The notes beneath the pieces were generated by a model that worked only from the letters and a program-made list of their open reading frames with translations, was not told the DNA's origin and did not search any database. From positions 124,001 to 188,000 of the forward strand of contig NZ_CYPU01000071.1 of the NCBI RefSeq assembly GCF_001458195.1: a DNA stretch of 64,000 nt, read 5' to 3'. Position 1 is the first letter of the stretch. Every line of letters starts with the position of its first letter. The stretch is from Ruegeria atlantica. GTDB lineage: Bacteria > Pseudomonadota > Alphaproteobacteria > Rhodobacterales > Rhodobacteraceae. This document shows, in pieces, positions 59,211 to 64,000 of this stretch. The position numbers were made by a program, and so were the translations under genes.

Positions 59211-60623
59211 ATGAAGTGGGATGAGTTTTCGGATTGGGGCAAACGAATTGCCGAGTGGACGCAGGACTACCATCTGACTGTTGGTGACAAACCCGTCCGC
59301 GCCCGGACTGAGCCGGGGGATATCCTCAATGCCTTACCCGCGCAGCCACCCGAGCACGCGCAGCCACTGGAGGACGTGTTTCAGGATTTCGAACAGATCG
59401 TGATGCCAGGGATCACCCATTGGCAACATCCAAGGTTCTTTGCCTATTTCAACTCGAACGCCTCAGCCCCATCGGTCCTGGCCGAATTTCTGGCAAGCGC
59501 CATCGCACCGCAATGTATGTTGTGGCAGACCTCACCAGCTGCGACCGAGATGGAAACACGGATGATGGACTGGTTGCGCCACGCGCTGGACCTGCCCGAG
59601 GGATTCGCTGGTGTTATTCAGGACTCCGCCTCGTCAGCGACATTGGCTGCTGTGCTAACGATGCGCGAGAAGGCGTTGAAGTGGCAGGGAAATCAACAGG
59701 GTCTTTTTGGGCAAAAACCCCTGCGCGTCTATTGCTCGGCCGAAGTGCACACGTCAGTCGATCGTGCCATTTGGGTTGCGGGGATCGGGCAAGACAATCT
59801 GGTGCGGATTCCGACCAAGGGAGATTGGCGCGGGATGGATCCCGCAGCACTGGAGGCAGCGATCCAGGCCGATTTAGACTCTGGTTTGCATCCGGCGGGC
59901 GTCATCCTTTGCGTTGGCGGTACAGGAACGGGGGCTACGGATCCCGTAGATGAATGTTTGAAGATTGCCCAGAAATACGGGCTTTACTCCCACGTAGATG
60001 CGGCCTGGGCCGGATCGGCGATGATCTGCCCGGAATACCGCCACTACTGGCCCGGAGTGGATCAGGCCGACAGCATCGTTTTCAACCCGCATAAATGGCT
60101 GGGTGTGCAGTTCGATTGCTGTGCGCATTTCCTGAAAGACCCCGATGATCTGGTGCAGACGCTGGCGATCAGCCCTGAATACCTTAAGACCCATGGCAAG
60201 GATGGGATCATCAATTATTCGGAATGGTCGGTACCACTGGGCCGCCGGTTCCGGGCGCTCAAACTGTGGTTCGTGATCCGGGCTTATGGTCTGGAAGGGC
60301 TGCGCGCGCGGCTGCGCAACCACGTGAACTGGTCCGTGGCGCTGCATGATCGGCTGGCGGCCGAGGGGGATTTCCAAATCGTCACTCAGCCCATGTGGTC
60401 TTTGTGGACGTTCCGCTATGCGCCGGAAGGTCATGCGGATCTGAACGGCCTGAACCTGCGTTTGGTGAACGCCATCAATGACGACGGCCGCATCTATTTG
60501 ACGCAAACCCGCGTGGATGGCGATCTGGTGATCCGGTTCCAGGCCGGTCAGTTCGAAACCACCGAAGACGATGTTCGAATGGCCTATGACGTCATTACCG
60601 AAATCGCCCGCTCACTGACATAA
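59211..60623 (+). CDS. PLP-dependent amino acid decarboxylase (AADC-like)
   Basis: 470 residues. HWQHPRFFAYFNSNASAPSV, VIQDSASSATLAAVLTMREK, YSHVDAAWAGSAMICPEYRH and SIVFNPHKWLGVQFDCCAHF (PLP lysine in PHKW) fit group II decarboxylases of the aromatic L-amino acid decarboxylase type. Probable substrates are tyrosine, DOPA or tryptophan-like amino acids; not determinable here. It is followed by hpaI with a 15-bp gap. Confidence 0.9.
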   Translation: MKWDEFSDWGKRIAEWTQDYHLTVGDKPVRARTEPGDILNALPAQPPEHAQPLEDVFQDFEQIVMPGITHWQHPRFFAYFNSNASAPSVLAEFLASAIAPQCMLWQTSPAATEMETRMMDWLRHALDLPEGFAGVIQDSASSATLAAVLTMREKALKWQGNQQGLFGQKPLRVYCSAEVHTSVDRAIWVAGIGQDNLVRIPTKGDWRGMDPAALEAAIQADLDSGLHPAGVILCVGGTGTGATDPVDECLKIAQKYGLYSHVDAAWAGSAMICPEYRHYWPGVDQADSIVFNPHKWLGVQFDCCAHFLKDPDDLVQTLAISPEYLKTHGKDGIINYSEWSVPLGRRFRALKLWFVIRAYGLEGLRARLRNHVNWSVALHDRLAAEGDFQIVTQPMWSLWTFRYAPEGHADLNGLNLRLVNAINDDGRIYLTQTRVDGDLVIRFQAGQFETTEDDVRMAYDVITEIARSLT

Positions 60624-60638
60624 ACAGGAGGTCCGGCC

Positions 60639-61409
60639 ATGCCAGTCCCAAAAAACAGCTTCAAACAGGCTCTAATACAGGGTGATCGGCAGATAGGCTG
60701 CTGGATGAGTTTTGCCGAATCCATCACTGCCGAAATTATGGGCACCGCCGGATTCGACTGGCTGGTCATTGATGGTGAACACGCGCCGAACGATATCCGA
60801 TCAATCCGTGATCAGCTTATGGCGTTGGCTGCCAGCTCCTCGCATCCGGTGGTGCGGGTTCCGGTTGGCGACACCGCTTTGATCAAGATGGTGCTGGATG
60901 CCGGGGCGCAAACCGTTCTGGTACCGATGGTTGAAACCGCCGATCAGGCGCGACAGTTGGTTCGGGACTGCCGCTATCCCCCGACGGGTGTGCGTGGCGT
61001 TGGCGCCGGTGCGGCCCGGGCGACTATGTACGGCTCGATCCCCGAGTACATTCAATCTGCAGACGACCAAATCTGCCTTTTGGTGCAAGTGGAAAACCGC
61101 GCCGGAATGGCTGCGCTGGATGATATCTTGAAGGTCGAAGGCGTCGACGGGGTGTTTATCGGCCCAGCGGATCTGTCCACCGACATGGGATATCAAGGAA
61201 ACAGCGCAGCGCCGGAAGTGCGCGCTGTCATTGCGGATGCCATCACAAGGATCAGGGCCGCGGGCAAAGCGCCCGGCATTCTGGGCACCAATGACGAGGC
61301 CAGCCAAGCCTATTATGAAATGGGCGCACAGTTTCTTGCGGTCGGCATTGATGTGATGTTGCTGGCGCAGGCATCCCGGGCGCTGGCGGCGAAATGGAAG
61401 GCGAAATAG
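60639..61409 (+). CDS. hpaI: HpcH/HpaI aldolase family protein
   Basis: 256 residues. AGGAGG lies 8 nt before ATG 60639. FDWLVIDGEHAPNDIRS (His general base), LVPMVETADQARQLV (Glu metal ligand), GVRGVGAGAARA and GVDGVFIGPADLSTDMGYQG (Asp) match 4-hydroxy-2-oxoheptanedioate aldolase. Cleaves 2-oxo-4-hydroxy acids with a divalent metal. Co-transcribed with the decarboxylase. Confidence 0.92.
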   Translation: MPVPKNSFKQALIQGDRQIGCWMSFAESITAEIMGTAGFDWLVIDGEHAPNDIRSIRDQLMALAASSSHPVVRVPVGDTALIKMVLDAGAQTVLVPMVETADQARQLVRDCRYPPTGVRGVGAGAARATMYGSIPEYIQSADDQICLLVQVENRAGMAALDDILKVEGVDGVFIGPADLSTDMGYQGNSAAPEVRAVIADAITRIRAAGKAPGILGTNDEASQAYYEMGAQFLAVGIDVMLLAQASRALAAKWKAK

Positions 61410-61413
61410 CGCG

Positions 61414-62556
61414 TCAGGCGTACATGGTGGCCGCGGCCTGCGCATAACCACCTGATGCCCCATCCACAAAGTGAACATGATCGTCGCGCGTCGCCGAGGG
61501 GACGATACAGGTCATCATTGCCTCGTCTTGCGCATGCAGCCCATAGCGGATCTTGCCTTGTCCGCGTGCCTGTTCAAGCATCATCCGGATTTGCGTCAAC
61601 GTGGCAGCGTCACAATCCAGCGTCATTTTCAGCCCATCATCGAATTTACGGTAGTCGGCGTTTCGGCTGACCATACGCTTGTAGTGACCGGGTTCGAAAT
61701 TGCCCAACCGTTTGCCCGATGTGAACAACAGGGCGATCAAAAAGTTCTGGCCCAGCAATTTGATCCGCTGCAGCAACAAATTGTTCCCAGCTCGTGATAC
61801 GCGGGCATCCAGGCCAACATCCGGAGGTGGCCAGCTGATCGGCGGGCCATCTTCTGGTACTGGATGACCCGAACGCTCCAACCCCTCTGAAGCTGACAGA
61901 ACCGAGCGGGCCAAATCCGCAAAGTCACTCTCGGTCGCATTTGCTGTGGGCTGAACGACGATCGAGACGATTTGACCATTGCGTGCCTTGCTGTTGGACC
62001 ACCGGCAGGACAAACCGGTTAGGTCGGGCTGTGCACCAGGTTTGGCAGGCGGCACCATAAAGGTACCAGCCTTCATCTGCGCCTCAGCCCAGGCCAACCC
62101 GCCACCCGAGAACATGGCGTAATCCACCCCATCAGACGGCGCATAACGCGCGACCCGCAGGTCCTTTCCGGCCTTACGAATTTCGGCAACCGGAACCAAC
62201 GCCGCGCGCAGCGAGATCGAGAATTCTTCGTCCGCCCAGCGCCTGAGGTCTGCCAATACCGCTTTGGCGGTGTCGATCTCACTTGCGGGCACGGCGAATC
62301 CGGCTCCGTCGCCGCCAAAAACATAAGGAAACTCCTTGCCGTGCAGCGCGTTGATCATTGCCGAGATCACCGCCGCGCCGACCATATTCACCGTCTTGTA
62401 TCGCCCTTTTGCAATCTCACCGGTGGAGTCGACGATATCTGCCACGCCCAACGCCCAATCGCCCGGAACAGCAGAGAAACGCGCCGGATCCACCAAACCG
62501 GTAAAGTCCCGCAACAGGGGAAGACTGTCATAGAACGCGGCCTGGGCGTCTTTCAT
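61414..62556 (-). CDS. DUF3095 family protein
   Basis: 380 residues. Start set at ATG 62554-62556 (GAGG lies 5 nt upstream); a GTG 6 nt upstream is less likely. GDWALGVADIVDSTGEIAKG and FPYVFGGDGAGFAVP resemble nucleotide cyclase or GGDEF-type pockets. The C-terminal half (LLGQNFLIALLFTSGKRLG, HVHFVDGASGGYAQAA) is unique to the family. Function unknown. Convergent with hpaI, 4 bp apart. Confidence 0.85.
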   Translation of the reverse strand: MKDAQAAFYDSLPLLRDFTGLVDPARFSAVPGDWALGVADIVDSTGEIAKGRYKTVNMVGAAVISAMINALHGKEFPYVFGGDGAGFAVPASEIDTAKAVLADLRRWADEEFSISLRAALVPVAEIRKAGKDLRVARYAPSDGVDYAMFSGGGLAWAEAQMKAGTFMVPPAKPGAQPDLTGLSCRWSNSKARNGQIVSIVVQPTANATESDFADLARSVLSASEGLERSGHPVPEDGPPISWPPPDVGLDARVSRAGNNLLLQRIKLLGQNFLIALLFTSGKRLGNFEPGHYKRMVSRNADYRKFDDGLKMTLDCDAATLTQIRMMLEQARGQGKIRYGLHAQDEAMMTCIVPSATRDDHVHFVDGASGGYAQAAATMYA

Positions 62557-62695
62557 TGGCACCTCGGATATTCGGTAAGGACAAGGATAGCCCGAATGCG
62601 ATCACTGTCCGGCAAAATCAGTATAGCACACGCGCTTGTGTGTGGCACCGTGACGTGCCAAGCATTTCTTCGCCGGTTTGGGGGAGAGGGTTTTC

Positions 62696-63868
62696 ATGAA
62701 GGCAGGTCTGGTGGTGTTGTGCCTGGGCTATGTGCTCAGCCAGTTCTTTCGCGCCTTTCTCGCGGTTCTCAGTGTTGATCTGGGGCGCGATATCGGGGCC
62801 ACACCCGAGGATCTGGCCTTTGCGTCAGGTCTTTGGTTTCTGATCTTTGCCGCCATGCAGTTGCCCGTAGGCTGGGCACTGGACCGAGTTGGACCGCGCC
62901 TGACGGCGGCGGTCTTGCTGCTGGTCGGTGGTGCCGGCGGAGCGGCATTGTTTGCCCTATCCAGCTCCCCTTTTCACATCGCCATCGCCATGGGGTTGAT
63001 CGGGGTCGGCTGCTCACCGGTGTTGATGGCATCTTACTATATCTTCGCCCGCGAATTCCCATCTGCCCGCTTCGCCACTTTGGCGGCTGTCATGCTGGGC
63101 GTTGGATCGGTCGGCAATCTGGTTGCCTCGTACCCTACTGCGCTGGCGGTTGAGCTGATGGGATGGCGCGCCACGATGGGAATGCTGGCCGTTTTTTCCG
63201 CCGCGATCGCGTTGGGCATCTGGTTCAGCGTGCATGATCCCAAACGTGTCGAGACCGAACACAGGGGATCGGTGCTGGACCTGCTGAAAGAACCCGCGCT
63301 GTGGGCGATCCTGCCGCTGATGCTGGTGGCCTATGCCCCGTCGGCGGCAACGCGCGGCCTTTGGGCCGGGCCATACCTCAGCGATATCTTCGGCCTTAGC
63401 ACCACCCAGATCGGGACAGCGACCCTGATCATGGGGGCGGCGATGATTGCAGGTACCTTTGCGTATGGGCCGCTCGATCGAATGCTGGGCACGCGAAAAT
63501 GGGTGATCTTTGGCGGCAACGCGCTGGGCACAGTGGGGCTGGTTCTGATGTGCCTTTGGGTCGACAACGCAGTTTGGCTGGCGGTTGTCCTGATGGCAGC
63601 GATCGGGTTTCTGGGGGCAAGCTTCCCGGTCATCATGGCTCATGGCCGGGCCTTTGTGCCGCCGCATCTGGTTGGGCGCGGCATGACCCTGCTGAACCTC
63701 TTCGGCATTGGCGGTGTAGGACTGGCGCAATTCGTCACCGGCCGCATCCATGCCGCCACGGTGGACATCAGCCCGACCGCGCCCTACACAGCGATATTCG
63801 GCTTTTTTGCGGTCACGCTGGCCATCGGCTGCGTGATCTATTTGTTCAGCGGCGACAGCGTCGACTAA
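62696..63868 (+). CDS. MFS transporter
   Basis: 390 residues from ATG 62696 after GGGAGAGGG. Twelve membrane segments; AMQLPVGWALDRVGPRLTAA is the loop 2-3 signature (Dx(K/R)(x)GR type) and HGRAFVPPHLVGRGMTLLNL the later cytoplasmic loop. Substrate unknown. 23 bp before the next gene. Confidence 0.88.
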   Translation: MKAGLVVLCLGYVLSQFFRAFLAVLSVDLGRDIGATPEDLAFASGLWFLIFAAMQLPVGWALDRVGPRLTAAVLLLVGGAGGAALFALSSSPFHIAIAMGLIGVGCSPVLMASYYIFAREFPSARFATLAAVMLGVGSVGNLVASYPTALAVELMGWRATMGMLAVFSAAIALGIWFSVHDPKRVETEHRGSVLDLLKEPALWAILPLMLVAYAPSAATRGLWAGPYLSDIFGLSTTQIGTATLIMGAAMIAGTFAYGPLDRMLGTRKWVIFGGNALGTVGLVLMCLWVDNAVWLAVVLMAAIGFLGASFPVIMAHGRAFVPPHLVGRGMTLLNLFGIGGVGLAQFVTGRIHAATVDISPTAPYTAIFGFFAVTLAIGCVIYLFSGDSVD

Positions 63869-63891
63869 CGCTGGAACTGCCAGGAGTGTCC

Positions 63892-64000
63892 ATGTCCGAC
63901 CCGCGCGTCATTGCCCCCAACCTCAAACGCAGACTTTCGGGTGTGACCGCCACGATTGCCCGGTTGGTGCCGCTGCAAGTGCAATGGATCGACATCGCGG
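63892..64000 (+). CDS. glycosyltransferase, partial (5' end only)
   Basis: ATG 63892 gives MSDPRVIAPNLKRRLSGVTA followed by TIARLVPLQVQWIDIA to the window edge. The sequence matches the start of GT4-type LPS glycosyltransferases of Rhodobacteraceae (remembered pattern, not searched). Only 36 codons are present, so the family is not certain. Confidence 0.6.
   Translation, partial: MSDPRVIAPNLKRRLSGVTATIARLVPLQVQWIDIA

Overview
The window looks like a chromosome segment of a marine alphaproteobacterium of the Rhodobacteraceae (roseobacter group). This rests on the look of the proteins (DapF, YcaQ-type, HpaI, DUF3095, Acr3 and the glycosyltransferase that starts at the right edge) and on the GC-rich flanks. 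The assignment is by recognition only; no search was run.

Region by region. (1) 1-1023: the 5' part of dapF (minus strand) and a tRNA-Lys(TTT). (2) 978-9955: an island of about 8.9 kb inserted in the 3' half of tRNA-Lys. It is bounded by a 54-bp exact direct repeat and carries a P4-type tyrosine integrase next to the right repeat. Cargo is a periplasmic DUF3604 protein, an XRE regulator, small secreted or membrane proteins and several broken genes. (3) 10.2-10.75 kb: a fossil integrase C-terminus next to tRNA-Thr(CGT). (4) 10.96-15.11 kb: a four-gene arsenic operon (ArsR-phosphatase fusion, GAPDH, ArsJ, Acr3) joined by 4-nt start/stop overlaps, with a perfect 16-bp palindrome lying over the first start codon. 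(5) 15.4-54.4 kb: a large, patchy, more AT-rich surface polysaccharide locus, ending near tRNA-Arg(CCT). (6) 55.1-64 kb: ordinary GC-rich genes: a LacI regulator, a YcaQ-type protein, a FAH-family hydrolase, a MarR/HpaR regulator, a PLP decarboxylase with an HpaI aldolase, a DUF3095 protein, an MFS transporter and the start of a glycosyltransferase.

The polysaccharide locus makes activated sugars: dTDP-rhamnose (rfbCBDA), UDP-galactofuranose (glf) and probably a dTDP-3-acylamido-3,6-dideoxyhexose (fdtA, fdtB and a left-handed beta-helix acyltransferase). It also has glycosyltransferases of several families, an ABC exporter, and a six-gene operon with two DegT aminotransferases, a WbqC protein, a sulfotransferase, a methyltransferase and a GT2. 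Three of its proteins share short repeats (aromatic-WY ... YPxV ... NPLxHY ... G), including a 1281-residue protein with two RgpF-like domains around a GT4 domain. Two large COG5610-like HAD proteins face each other; one has lost most HAD motif residues. IS21, IS66-like and several IS5-type remnants, partly nested, separate the modules.

Most unusual points: the degenerate HAD paralogue; the shared repeat module and the giant RgpF-GT4-RgpF protein; the ArsR-phosphatase fusion with an operator over a probably leaderless start; the six-gene sulfation/amination/WbqC operon; a cluster of four hairpins at 58338-58506; and the well-preserved att-bounded island with in-frame and homopolymer lesions in its small genes.
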